Source: a virus. From it: a stretch of DNA of 43,679 nt. The notes beneath the pieces were generated by a model that was given only the letters and a program-made list of their open reading frames with translations, searched no databases and was not told the origin of the DNA. The stretch covers positions 1-43,679 of the IMG/VR virus record IMGVR_UViG_3300038563_000002; one strand, written 5' to 3'. Each line of letters starts with the position of its first letter. Position 1 is the first letter of the stretch. This document shows, one piece after another, positions 1 through 7,480 of the stretch. The position numbers and the translations under genes are program-made.

Positions 1-73
1 ATATGCGCGAGCGCATCGCTGTTATGGAAACTACGCTGCTGGACATCCGAAGGGTACTGGACAAACAGCCGAC
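1..73. repeat. Left copy of 73-bp terminal direct repeat
   Basis: These 73 bases are identical to the last 73 bases of the window (43607-43679). The XhlA-like reading frame continues in frame across the join, so this is best read as the overlap left when a circular or circularly permuted genome is assembled. It is not evidence for a biological terminal repeat. Confidence 0.95.
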
Positions 74-158
74 ATCGAGCGGGAGTATCGTTGTGCCGGT
101 GGCGCTGATTACTGCAGTAATTCAGGGCAGTGTGGCGCTGTTTCAACACTTCACTTAA
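3..158 (+). CDS. XhlA-like small lysis/holin-type protein (3' part; gene wraps from 43576)
   Basis: This is the right-hand part of a gene that begins at 43576. Joined across the circular overlap it encodes about 62 aa. An amphipathic, probably coiled-coil N-terminal half (WSELVDMRERIAVMETTLLD) is followed by one hydrophobic segment (IVVPVALITAVIQGSVALF) near the C-terminus. This layout matches the XhlA/haemolysin-type phage proteins that sit in the inner membrane and assist host lysis; the family match is by architecture only. It is the last plus-strand gene and converges with the three-helix holin gene ending at 214, so two membrane lysis proteins meet tail to tail. A short C-terminus (QHFT) follows the membrane segment. 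Confidence 0.7.
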   Translation: MRERIAVMETTLLDIRRVLDKQPTSSGSIVVPVALITAVIQGSVALFQHFT

Positions 159-180
159 TGGGGGCACCATTCGTGGTGTG

Positions 181-203
181 GGGCCAGGCTTAGTGCCTGA
201 CCC
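181..203. terminator. Hairpin between convergent lysis genes; possible weak terminator
   Basis: GGGCCAGGC and GCCTGACCC form a 9-bp stem with one mismatch around a TTAGT loop. It lies in the 55-bp gap between the convergent XhlA-like and holin genes. No T-run follows on either strand, so intrinsic termination is uncertain; the hairpin could also act as a 3' stabiliser. Confidence 0.4.
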
Positions 204-213
204 TCCCCCGCCA

Positions 214-648
214 TTACTTCGTTGCTACGTCCAGCGCCTTGCGTTTGTCCAGCGTACGCAAACCGCCCAGGCCCAACATGAGGCTGACCAGCTCGAACAG
301 CCCACCGTCCAGCCCTGGCATATCCGGTACCGGGTGGCCCGTCGCTGTGCAGATCCACGGCACCAACGGCCTGGCCAGGTAGTGGTAGGCCAGCGCAGCG
401 GCACCGATCCAGCCTATCGCCGGACGCCAGCCCGCTACAAAGGGGCTGGCGTTGGCGGCTTCTACCGCGTTGATGTTGGTCTGCGCCAGGCTCATTTGCA
501 GCTGCGCATCCAGTTCCTTGAAAGCCCCTTCCTGCTGCGCCTTCAACAACTCCAGTTCGGCTTGCGCCCGCTGTGCCGGGTCCGGGAAAATCTTGTTGAG
601 GATGTCGCGGCCGATGTCAAAGATCGAGCCTAGCAATAAGGGGTTCAT
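214..648 (-). CDS. Holin, three-transmembrane gene-transfer-agent type
   Basis: The 144-aa protein resembles the 'holin of 3TMs' family (Pfam GTA_holin_3TM), small inner-membrane proteins linked to lysis or release. The N-terminus (about residues 1-20) contains IFDIGRDILNKIFPDP, which is typical of the family. Residues about 20-60 are a charged, coiled-coil-like stretch. Hydrophobic segments follow, beginning at FVAGWRPAIGWIGAAALAYH, with the WRP...GW signature of the family. I chose the ATG at 648 because GGAG lies just upstream; a longer frame to 744 has no better start. Its first bases overlap the end of the 70-aa gene at 617-829. It is the last gene of the minus-strand block. A second holin candidate (XhlA-like) converges on it. 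Confidence 0.8.
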   Translation of the reverse strand: MNPLLLGSIFDIGRDILNKIFPDPAQRAQAELELLKAQQEGAFKELDAQLQMSLAQTNINAVEAANASPFVAGWRPAIGWIGAAALAYHYLARPLVPWICTATGHPVPDMPGLDGGLFELVSLMLGLGGLRTLDKRKALDVATK

Positions 649-829
649 GGGTTTGGGCTCCGATTTGCCGGTGGGATAAGGCCACCATCTTATCGTAAGC
701 CACTTCCCAAGTCGCGCCGTAGGTATGCCAGTAAGCACCGCCACTGTGACGGTAGGAGCAGTGCCATAGCTCGCCGTTGTAGGTCGCTTCGCACTTGCGG
801 ATATGAGGGATTATGTTTCTGCTGCTCAT
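617..829 (-). CDS. Small conserved phage protein of unknown function (70 aa)
   Basis: The 70-aa product begins MSSRNIIPHIRKCEATYNG and continues with LWHCSYRH and a GATWEVAYDKM segment. This is a style seen in small uncharacterised phage proteins that handle one compact alpha/beta unit. The start at 829 is supported by GGAG about 8 nt upstream. The frame overlaps the preceding 201-aa frame by about 140 nt, which is unusually long, and overlaps the holin start by 32 nt. Cys13 and Cys24 could bind metal, but no clear motif is present. I do not recognise a function. Confidence 0.6.
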   Translation of the reverse strand: MSSRNIIPHIRKCEATYNGELWHCSYRHSGGAYWHTYGATWEVAYDKMVALSHRQIGAQTHEPLIARLDL

Positions 830-1295
830 GACTATTCTCCGCAGCCGGCACAGTTGCGATATGCCCGCGATGATTTTCTATAATCTCGTACAACCCCTCG
901 TTCTCCGTCGTCAGCTGTGCGATGGTGGCTTGCAGTTCGGCGAGTTCGGGCGGGGCGGTGTAGAGCGAAGTGATATCGAAATAGCTCACCACTGCCGCGC
1001 TGTCGATAACGGCATCATCAGGCGTAACGCGATGGAATCTTGCAAGACCAGGGCAATCCTTTGGTGCGAGCCAATAACCGAATACTTCCGGCTGGCGCTC
1101 GACGACAGGGGCGGCTCGGTGTGAATCCAGCCATTCTTTAGGGCCAGATAGCGGAACAATCAACGGCTCTACGACAGGATCAGCCGCATTCAAAGCCTGC
1201 GCCAAGTCCCAGCATTGATTTGAGGTCAGGACCGGACCGCCGCGAACCTTTTCAAGCGCTCGCACGACGTCGGCCATTTCAATTTTACTGCTCAT
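690..1295 (-). CDS. Hypothetical Ea22-like early phage protein (201 aa)
   Basis: The 201-aa frame starts at an ATG preceded by GGAGG. The middle part includes PEVFGYWLAPKDCPG and VSYFDITSLYTAPP, followed by a coiled-coil-like ELAELQATIAQLTTENEGLYE segment. This order (a 'Y-T-A-P-P' patch then a short coiled coil) is common in Ea22-type accessory proteins of phages, whose function is unknown. The last 46 codons overlap the 70-aa gene in another frame and look basic and unstructured, so the true functional end may lie near residue 155, or a frameshift may join the two. It sits downstream of the ssDNA-binding-like gene, separated by about 40 bp. Confidence 0.6.
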   Translation of the reverse strand: MSSKIEMADVVRALEKVRGGPVLTSNQCWDLAQALNAADPVVEPLIVPLSGPKEWLDSHRAAPVVERQPEVFGYWLAPKDCPGLARFHRVTPDDAVIDSAAVVSYFDITSLYTAPPELAELQATIAQLTTENEGLYEIIENHRGHIATVPAAENSHEQQKHNPSYPQVRSDLQRRAMALLLPSQWRCLLAYLRRDLGSGLR

Positions 1296-1337
1296 GCACT
1301 TGCCTCCTAGGGTGGCGCGTCCTTGCGCCGGGTCAGG

Positions 1338-2606
1338 TTACTTGGAAGCCCACTTGCTCAGCAGATCCAGCACATTGGGTGCGCCGGTCGTGTTGACGGT
1401 CGGGGCTGGCGTCTGTGCCTGCTGTGCTTCCGGCTCAGCCTCTTGCTGGAGCGTCTGCGCAACGCCTTGCTCGAGCGGCGATGCGCCGGTCAGCTGTTGT
1501 TGCTGCGCGGCTTCTGCAGCGCGTGCAGCTTCCATTTCTGCCTTGGACCTACGGGTGCGCTTAGCAGGAGCCGCAGCGCCAGTAGTTGCAGTTGTTGTGG
1601 TGTTGGCTTGACCCCCACCGAGAATGCCAGCACTTTCAACCGACTGCTGTTGGGCCTGACTGGTTTGTTGAGTTTGTGTATGTGTAGTAGCGGCTTCATC
1701 GTCGTCCTCCTCGGCTTCCAGCGCCGCCAGCTGTGCTTTCAGCGCCGCTGCTGCCTTTTGCTTGGGAGTGAGTTCGGGTTCCTTGGGTTCCTCTACAGTT
1801 GTTACCGTCTGTCCGCCTGTACCAAAGGCGATTTGATTGTTCGGCACAACGGGCGCTTGTGCCGTTTCAGCTGGCGCTTCGTAGTCGACTTCGCGCAGCA
1901 GCTGGCTTACTTCGTCAGAGTCCGCCGCATCGCGGAACTTCTCGAAGTGCTCTTTGCCGATGAAGCCGATCGCACCGATCTTGACCACCGGGTATTGGAT
2001 CGATGGATCAAAGCTGAACTCCATCATCACCGACTGCAGCGGAATGTTCGACGACTTGAGCTGGCCATCGATAGCGCGCAGGCTGGCCAGGGACATGGTA
2101 GGGACGTTGAACGTCGCGAACTTGTCAGGCATCGAGTCCAGGGCCAGAACGATCAGCTTACGATCGCCGCACGCCTTGCCACGGCCGGTGGTTGGGTGAC
2201 TGCCAAAGGCGTTCTTCGGGCACTGCGCGCAGTTGGCACACTGAGGCTTGGCCACGCCAGGCGCCGGTACCTTGCCGTCGTTGCTAAAGCAGTCAGGCGC
2301 AGCGTTGGTGCCAGGCACAAAGGCTTTCTCGTACCAGGCTTTGGTCAGGGTACCGCTCGAGGCGATGATCACGCCCTTGACGCTCGGCGATGGAATGACG
2401 TGGGTCTTGCCCTGGCCATCCTGTACCTGGGTTTCCAGCATGGTAGTCACGCCGTTGTCGCTGATCGTCCACTGCTTGGAAGTGGTCATGGACAGCTTCG
2501 GTGCCTTGGGTGCGATGCCGGCCGTCATGCCTTCGTCGCGGTACCCGCCTGCTTCCTTGAGGAAGTCCGGGAGGGCGGTCGAATAAGTAATCAGTTCGTT
2601 GCTCAT
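1338..2606 (-). CDS. Probable phage single-stranded DNA-binding protein with zinc-type cysteine cluster
   Basis: The 422-aa protein has a globular N-terminal domain (residues about 1-240) containing C106, C123, C126, C129 and C146. The CANCAQCPKNAFGS patch looks like a metal-binding finger. From about residue 260 the chain is low-complexity, acidic then Q/A/T-rich, and it ends in a hydrophobic-acidic tip (NVLDLLSKWASK). A core plus a disordered tail with a conserved tip is typical of SSB-type proteins. The assignment rests on this layout and on its place at the end of the replication operon; I do not recognise the family with certainty. The start is preceded by GAGGAA. The tip resembles a clamp-binding peptide (see findings). 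Confidence 0.6.
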   Translation of the reverse strand: MSNELITYSTALPDFLKEAGGYRDEGMTAGIAPKAPKLSMTTSKQWTISDNGVTTMLETQVQDGQGKTHVIPSPSVKGVIIASSGTLTKAWYEKAFVPGTNAAPDCFSNDGKVPAPGVAKPQCANCAQCPKNAFGSHPTTGRGKACGDRKLIVLALDSMPDKFATFNVPTMSLASLRAIDGQLKSSNIPLQSVMMEFSFDPSIQYPVVKIGAIGFIGKEHFEKFRDAADSDEVSQLLREVDYEAPAETAQAPVVPNNQIAFGTGGQTVTTVEEPKEPELTPKQKAAAALKAQLAALEAEEDDDEAATTHTQTQQTSQAQQQSVESAGILGGGQANTTTTATTGAAAPAKRTRRSKAEMEAARAAEAAQQQQLTGASPLEQGVAQTLQQEAEPEAQQAQTPAPTVNTTGAPNVLDLLSKWASK

Positions 2607-2620
2607 CAGGGTATTCCTCG

Positions 2621-3013
2621 TTATTTGATTTTAGCTTTGGTGAAGCGCAGGGAGTTGACCGTTTCCATGGTCACGCCTGGCGGGCACTCGCCGTTGTGCG
2701 CGTCGACGTATTCCTTGACTGCATCGTTGTTGACGCGCTTCTGCAGGAAAGTATCGCCACCTTCCGGCGAATCGAACACGAAGTCCCAAAAGGCGTCGGC
2801 GTCGGCCACCTTGGCGCTGACGTTAGTGACCAGCGTCACAGCGTGACCTTCTACGGACTTGGCGTTGGTGATACCGATCGAGCACATCTGTGCCTGCACA
2901 GCGGCCTTGATCTTGTCACGCACCTTTTTAATTTCCGCTATCTCGGCTTCCTTGTTGTCGATAAACACGGCGACGGCGGCATACTCTTCCAGCAGATCTG
3001 TAAATTCAGACAT
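2621..3013 (-). CDS. Hypothetical replication-operon protein (130 aa)
   Basis: The 130-aa product has an N-terminal helical, probably coiled-coil part (residues about 5-45, rich in E and K: DNKEAEIAEIKKVRDKIK). A C-terminal half follows with a VTLVTNVSAKVADADAFW patch. It lies directly between the ssDNA-binding-like gene and the HNH-AP2 gene, 14 bp upstream of the former, so a role in DNA metabolism is plausible but unproven. I chose the ATG at 3013 because GGAG lies 9 nt upstream. The ATG at 3028 has no ribosome-binding site and would extend the overlap with the HNH gene. Confidence 0.65.
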   Translation of the reverse strand: MSEFTDLLEEYAAVAVFIDNKEAEIAEIKKVRDKIKAAVQAQMCSIGITNAKSVEGHAVTLVTNVSAKVADADAFWDFVFDSPEGGDTFLQKRVNNDAVKEYVDAHNGECPPGVTMETVNSLRFTKAKIK

Positions 3014-3500
3014 GTGCAAATTCTCCATGGTGAAGTTGTGCAGCTTGTTTATAGGCTTCGGCGGCTTCTTCTATAGAAGAATAGTTACCGACGATTATAT
3101 TTTTGCCGTTCTTCCGCACCTGTGCCCTCCAGGGCATGGTGCGCCCGGTTACATATATAACTCCCTTAACCCCGGTTTTGCTGTTGCTGTACACCTTGCG
3201 GTTGGCCATGTTCTGGCTACCTGTGGCTTTTCTTAGGTTGGACCAAACGTTATCAGCCCTGTCTAGATTTTTATGATCTATACCTCCGATAGGCCAGGCG
3301 CCGGTCATAATAAACCAAGCTACCCGGTGTGCCGATGCGGTTTGCTGGCACACCGTTATGTACCAATATCCGTTCTTACCTAGCCACCCTGCGCGATCGC
3401 CCTTGCGTACGCGGTACACATCTTGGAGCCAGGCAAATTGCCCGCTATGAGGGTCGTAAGATATAAACGATGCCAGTTCGTCCAAGCTTAGCGTTATCAC
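3006..3500 (-). CDS. HNH homing-type endonuclease with AP2 DNA-binding domain
   Basis: The 164-aa protein has an HNH_3 core (about residues 55-100) with AHRVAWFIMTG, the IDHKN motif (D75, H76) and N84/N88 in a W-S-N-L-R context. An AP2/ERF-type DNA-binding domain follows (about 108-160: GVKGVIY...WRAQV...NYSSIEEAAEAY). Such proteins are mobile endonucleases that cut DNA and copy themselves into related genomes. It starts at GTG (3500), overlapping the helicase stop (GTGA), and its own stop overlaps the next gene by 8 nt. It is therefore wedged into the replication operon without breaking a gene. It uses more A/T-ending codons than its neighbours, consistent with transfer. Confidence 0.85.
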   Translation of the reverse strand: MITLSLDELASFISYDPHSGQFAWLQDVYRVRKGDRAGWLGKNGYWYITVCQQTASAHRVAWFIMTGAWPIGGIDHKNLDRADNVWSNLRKATGSQNMANRKVYSNSKTGVKGVIYVTGRTMPWRAQVRKNGKNIIVGNYSSIEEAAEAYKQAAQLHHGEFAHV

Positions 3501-4900
3501 ATCAGGTCCCCGAATAGATCAACGAACTTGCCCGAAAGAGCCTCCTTACCGTGAATAGCTGCGTATATCCTGTTTTCGATCTGCGTACTGCTGAACTCAA
3601 TAACCAACGGCTGGCCCTTCTGCCCGTACCTGAACACGCGGTCATTCAGCTGCGCATAAAGTTCTAGATCGTAATTCGGCCCGTACCAAACTACAGTACT
3701 GGAGCGAGTCAGGGTTACACCGTGTGCAAGCGTCTTCGGGTGGCAGAGTAAAAAGTCGTACTCGCCACGCTGGAATCGCTGGATCTGGTCGGCCCTGTCA
3801 GGCTGCTTCGTGTCCCCGTATATTACCGCAACTCGCCAGCCTTTCAACCTTAGATTTTCTGCTAATGCCAGTAACGCCGGGATATAAGGGACGGACACAA
3901 TAACCGGCGTCTGGTCCACTTCATCGAACACGTCCAGCAAAGCTTGCACACGCGGCCCACTCGGCACATTGACGGTGTTGCCCTTGCTGTCGTAGACCTC
4001 GCCTAGCGCAATCTGTGCCGCCTTGGTAACGAGGGTCATGGCTTCCTTGGCGTTGATATGGCTGCTGCCGTACTTGGCCTTGCCGTCAGCCATCAGCTGC
4101 TGCAGCAAAGCCTTCTGCTCGGCCGTCAGCGCGATGTCCTTGCGAATCCTGATCGGCGTCTTGATGTCGCCCATCACCTCGCGGCCAAACCGAATGGCTG
4201 GCTGCATGAGGCTGTGCACCCTGGCCATGGCATCGTGCTTGGGTACCCATATGTGCGGTGCCGGGTTGGTCATGAGCATGTCGCGGAACTGCACATAAGT
4301 GATCACCTTCCCGGTGCGCTGGCTACGCGGCATCATGCTCGGGTTGACGAGCAGGATCTGTGCGTAGGCGTCCATCAGGTTCTTGGTGATCGGCGTACCC
4401 GTGAAGGCCCAGCGCGCCGGCTGGCATTTATAGATCAGACTGGCGCAAGCCTTCCAGCGGTTGGTGCGTACGTTGCGGTAATAGCCGGCCAGTTCATCGA
4501 TAACCAATAGCCCTGGCTTCCAGTAACACAGGTCGTGCCACACGCTTTGTACGCCGTCCGGGTTGATCAGCACAATACCCTTGAAGCCGACCAGCTCTTT
4601 GCACTGCTTCTTGCGCTTGGCGCTCACGTCCATGCACATGATCGGAATGCCGGGGCTGAACTGTGCCAGGTGGTCACGCCACGTCGAAGTAATAACGGAC
4701 AGCGGCGCTATAACCAAAATGCGTTCTTCAGCCTTCGACTCGAACAGCGCGGCGATGGCCAGCACGGCGGGCAGGGTTTTCCCGCTCCCACAGGCAGACA
4801 GGTTGTAGCAGATCTTGTTCTCGAGCTGGAACCCCAACGTCTGCCACTGGTGCGGGAGCGGCGTGATTTCCTCGCGGAAAGGCGTCACGGCCATGTTCAT
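3497..4900 (-). CDS. SNF2-type DEAD/H-box DNA helicase
   Basis: The 467-aa protein is a superfamily 2 ATP-dependent DNA translocase of the SNF2 type. Visible motifs are a Q-like PHQW near residue 16, Walker A ACGSGKT (K41), motif II IDELAGYY near residue 135, motif III FTGTPITKN, and C-terminal motifs V/VI LNDRVFRYGQKG. It probably remodels or unwinds phage DNA during replication or recombination, with the neighbouring Cas4-like nuclease. I chose the ATG at 4900 because its ATGA overlaps the nuclease stop; the frame is open further upstream but encodes unrelated residues there. The C-terminus ends in KFVDLFGDLM, a short acidic-hydrophobic tip resembling a beta-clamp-binding motif. Confidence 0.9.
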   Translation of the reverse strand: MNMAVTPFREEITPLPHQWQTLGFQLENKICYNLSACGSGKTLPAVLAIAALFESKAEERILVIAPLSVITSTWRDHLAQFSPGIPIMCMDVSAKRKKQCKELVGFKGIVLINPDGVQSVWHDLCYWKPGLLVIDELAGYYRNVRTNRWKACASLIYKCQPARWAFTGTPITKNLMDAYAQILLVNPSMMPRSQRTGKVITYVQFRDMLMTNPAPHIWVPKHDAMARVHSLMQPAIRFGREVMGDIKTPIRIRKDIALTAEQKALLQQLMADGKAKYGSSHINAKEAMTLVTKAAQIALGEVYDSKGNTVNVPSGPRVQALLDVFDEVDQTPVIVSVPYIPALLALAENLRLKGWRVAVIYGDTKQPDRADQIQRFQRGEYDFLLCHPKTLAHGVTLTRSSTVVWYGPNYDLELYAQLNDRVFRYGQKGQPLVIEFSSTQIENRIYAAIHGKEALSGKFVDLFGDLM

Positions 4901-5637
4901 TGGAAAATGTCCTTCGGCTTGATGGCCAGCGCCTTGGCCTTCACGTTGTCGTTCTTCGGGCAGGCGACGTTGCCGCACCATGCGCACTGCCGGCCAGGAT
5001 TGATTGGCGGATTGAACAAGCGGATACCGCCAGGACCTTCACCGTCCAGGTAGGCGTCGGCCGCGTCGAAGCTTTTGTAGAAGTCGATCATCATCGATTC
5101 CGGCTTCTCGATCACGCGCTGAAACGTGCTGTCCGGCTCGTCCAGATAGACGTAGATCGTGGTCATGGTCCGTGTGCGAACTGCTACCGCCGCCGCAGCG
5201 CCGTAGAAGTCGGCGTCGACCATGTGCTCAGGTTTGTAGCGGCCGGTCTTCCAGTCGATCGTCAGACCCTTGCCGCTGTCGTTGACCAGCACATCAAGCC
5301 CTACGCGGCAGCGCAGATCCGGCGCCCGGAAAAAGTCGACCTTGTTGAAATTCTTGTCCAGCCCGAATTTAAATTCAGGCGCGACCAAAACGCCGTTGTC
5401 CTTCATGCCCAGTAGCGCCGTCGACCATTGCACCGCTGCTGGCAGCTTGGCCGCTTCGCCTTCCAGATGGATACCATAGTTGAGCGTGTTCTCGATGCTG
5501 CTGTGCACACCGCTGCCACGTTCCATCTGCGGGTTCGGCGTCTCCACCCACTTCTTGGTTTCATACTTGGCCACATACATGGCCGGACAGACTTTCAGGT
5601 CGCGCAGCCGCGACACGCCCCACACTCTCAGTGCCAT
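4897..5637 (-). CDS. Cas4/RecB-like PD-(D/E)XK exonuclease with predicted Fe-S cluster
   Basis: The 246-aa protein has the order expected of Cas4/AddB-type nucleases. C17 lies in KVCPAMY, H45 in GSGVHSSIE, the acidic residue D115 in RVGLDVLV, and D128-x-K130 in TIDWKTG. Three C-terminal cysteines C218, C221 and C226 (CAWCGNVAC) with C17 would hold a 4Fe-4S cluster. Such enzymes resect DNA ends. The gene lies between the polymerase and the SNF2 helicase, with 2 nt to the former stop and a 4-nt ATGA overlap with the latter, so the three are probably translated together and act in replication or recombination. All catalytic and cluster residues appear intact. Confidence 0.85.
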   Translation of the reverse strand: MALRVWGVSRLRDLKVCPAMYVAKYETKKWVETPNPQMERGSGVHSSIENTLNYGIHLEGEAAKLPAAVQWSTALLGMKDNGVLVAPEFKFGLDKNFNKVDFFRAPDLRCRVGLDVLVNDSGKGLTIDWKTGRYKPEHMVDADFYGAAAAVAVRTRTMTTIYVYLDEPDSTFQRVIEKPESMMIDFYKSFDAADAYLDGEGPGGIRLFNPPINPGRQCAWCGNVACPKNDNVKAKALAIKPKDIFQ

Positions 5638-5639
5638 GA

Positions 5640-7463
5640 TTATTTAGCCTCTTTGTAATTGTCGCCAATCCCGAACTCGCCAAAGATCGGTACGCCTTGG
5701 AACCAGTCCGGTTTTGATTTGTAAATCTGCTTGAGCTGTGCCAGCACATGTGCCACCCACGTCTCAACCACCACGAACACGCCTTCGTCATGCACGGCCA
5801 TGGCCAGTGGATTGGTCAGGGTCCGCTTCGCCAGGCGCTGTTGATGCATGAACACGTCGTAGGCCATGGCCTGGATCAGGTTTTCCAGCAGCGCCCCGCC
5901 ATATAACTTTTTCCAGTAGACGGCAAACTTTTTTACTGCTTTATATACCCAATCGCCCTCTTCGTTAACGTGCAGTTCCGGGTAGTACAGCGAGCGGCCC
6001 GAGGGCAGCACAGCGCGGCCAAACTCGAAACGTACGCCTTTCATTTCCACCGTTGGCGCCATGCCAGCCATGGCCGGGATCGCAATGTCTTGCAGCCACT
6101 TCCAGCGGTCGCGGACCTTGGTCCGGGTACCACGGTAGGCGTTCCTGATCCGTAGCGCCAGCTCGTCACTGCAAGCCACCTTCTTCTGGCGCAGTGCCAG
6201 TTGAATACGCGCAGCACCGGCACCGAACTGACTGGCCAACTCCGAAGTCTTGGCCGCAAAGCGTTCCTCAAGGTCGGCCTTGGTAATATTGCGACCAAAG
6301 ATCGCGCCGCCCAGTTCACTATAAACGTCGAACTCCGGGTCGATCTCCCACTTGTCCAGGAGCGTGCGCTCGTCGCACCACCACGCGTTGACTCGCAGTT
6401 CGATGCCGGCCAGGTCGCCGACGACCAGCTTCTTGCCCTTCGGCGCCTTGATGCACTTGCGCAGGTCGCCCGCCTTCTCCGGGTTCTGCATGTTGTACTC
6501 ATCGCCGCCGTGCCGCCCCGTGTGTGCCCCGGCCACCTTGAGCGGGATCGGCAGCGACGTAGGCAGCGTCATCCACCTGGCCGAACGGGTCATGGTCTGC
6601 GCCGACTTCTCGCCGATGCGCAGCGCGTGCAGCGCCCGCACGATCGGGTTTTCGTGGTCGGCCAGCTCCATGAAGTCCAGATCGTTTGCGGCGAAAGCAT
6701 AGATCAAGTCGCCCTTGGCGTTCTTCTTCAGCGGCGGCGGTACACCCTGTGCCCGCAGCAACTCAGCGAATTTCTCGCCAGAACGCAGCTGCGCCCGCGT
6801 CAGGTTCAAATCGATCACTGCCTGCTCCTTGGCAGCCACTTCCTTTGCATTGATGGCAGTTGCCAACTCGGTGTCCATCTCCAGTTGCGGGTAGACGCCC
6901 ATGCCCAGCGTCAGGTCGATGTCCTCGAGCATGGTATGCCACGGCACATCCTCGCGCAGCAGCGCTTTGAACAGCTCACGCATGACCACGCCGTCTTGGA
7001 TGGCGTACTTGGCCATGATCGGCTCTTTCGCGCCCAGGTTGACCACGCCCTTGAAGTTCTCGAGGATGCCCTCAAACTTCCACCACTCGGGATTGTTCGG
7101 GAAATAGTACTGTGCCAGCTTCGCCAGGCTCATGCGCTGGCCAGGATTCTTGCGCGACAAGGCCACTTGCGCCATGGACATGGTGTCCATCAGGAACTTG
7201 CGCTCGGGCATATAGAACAGGCTGGTTATGCCGTGGTCGAATAAGCCGTTGTGGCAGCACATGGCGTCGATATGCGGTGCTACGTCCTTGAAGAACGCGG
7301 GCAAGTCGGTACCCGTCACCCAAAAGAAGTCGCCATCGTCGATCGCAAAGGCACAGCCATGACTCTTGAACCGGGGATCGTGTAGATACTCGGTTCGGAT
7401 CATCTTACTTAAGCTGTACTGGTCGTCGTAGTAGGTTTCGTAGTCGAGCCAAAGTGTTCGCAT
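5640..7463 (-). CDS. Family A DNA polymerase with 3'-5' exonuclease domain
   Basis: The 607-aa protein is the replicative DNA polymerase. The 3'-5' proofreading domain is at the N-terminus: exo I D7/E9 in LWLDYETYY, and an exo II-like CHNGLFDHG. No 5'-3' exonuclease domain is present. The polymerase part has motif A VVGDLAGIELRV (catalytic Asp near residue 350) and motif C AVHDEGVF (HDE near 559). Motif A reads LAGIE where Pol I has YSQIE, a variant I associate with phage polymerases. I chose ATG 7463 because the exonuclease motif starts there; upstream residues look random. It is slightly shorter than T7 gp5 (704 aa). It sits between the SF3 helicase (17 bp gap) and the Cas4-like nuclease. 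Confidence 0.93.
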   Translation of the reverse strand: MRTLWLDYETYYDDQYSLSKMIRTEYLHDPRFKSHGCAFAIDDGDFFWVTGTDLPAFFKDVAPHIDAMCCHNGLFDHGITSLFYMPERKFLMDTMSMAQVALSRKNPGQRMSLAKLAQYYFPNNPEWWKFEGILENFKGVVNLGAKEPIMAKYAIQDGVVMRELFKALLREDVPWHTMLEDIDLTLGMGVYPQLEMDTELATAINAKEVAAKEQAVIDLNLTRAQLRSGEKFAELLRAQGVPPPLKKNAKGDLIYAFAANDLDFMELADHENPIVRALHALRIGEKSAQTMTRSARWMTLPTSLPIPLKVAGAHTGRHGGDEYNMQNPEKAGDLRKCIKAPKGKKLVVGDLAGIELRVNAWWCDERTLLDKWEIDPEFDVYSELGGAIFGRNITKADLEERFAAKTSELASQFGAGAARIQLALRQKKVACSDELALRIRNAYRGTRTKVRDRWKWLQDIAIPAMAGMAPTVEMKGVRFEFGRAVLPSGRSLYYPELHVNEEGDWVYKAVKKFAVYWKKLYGGALLENLIQAMAYDVFMHQQRLAKRTLTNPLAMAVHDEGVFVVVETWVAHVLAQLKQIYKSKPDWFQGVPIFGEFGIGDNYKEAK

Positions 7464-7480
7464 GGTGAAAAGTTCTCTAG

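Noticed and set aside
5640-7463. Polymerase of the 2-aminoadenine (Z-genome) type
   Set aside because: No PurZ, DatZ or MazZ-type gene is present, and the motif A variant alone is not diagnostic.
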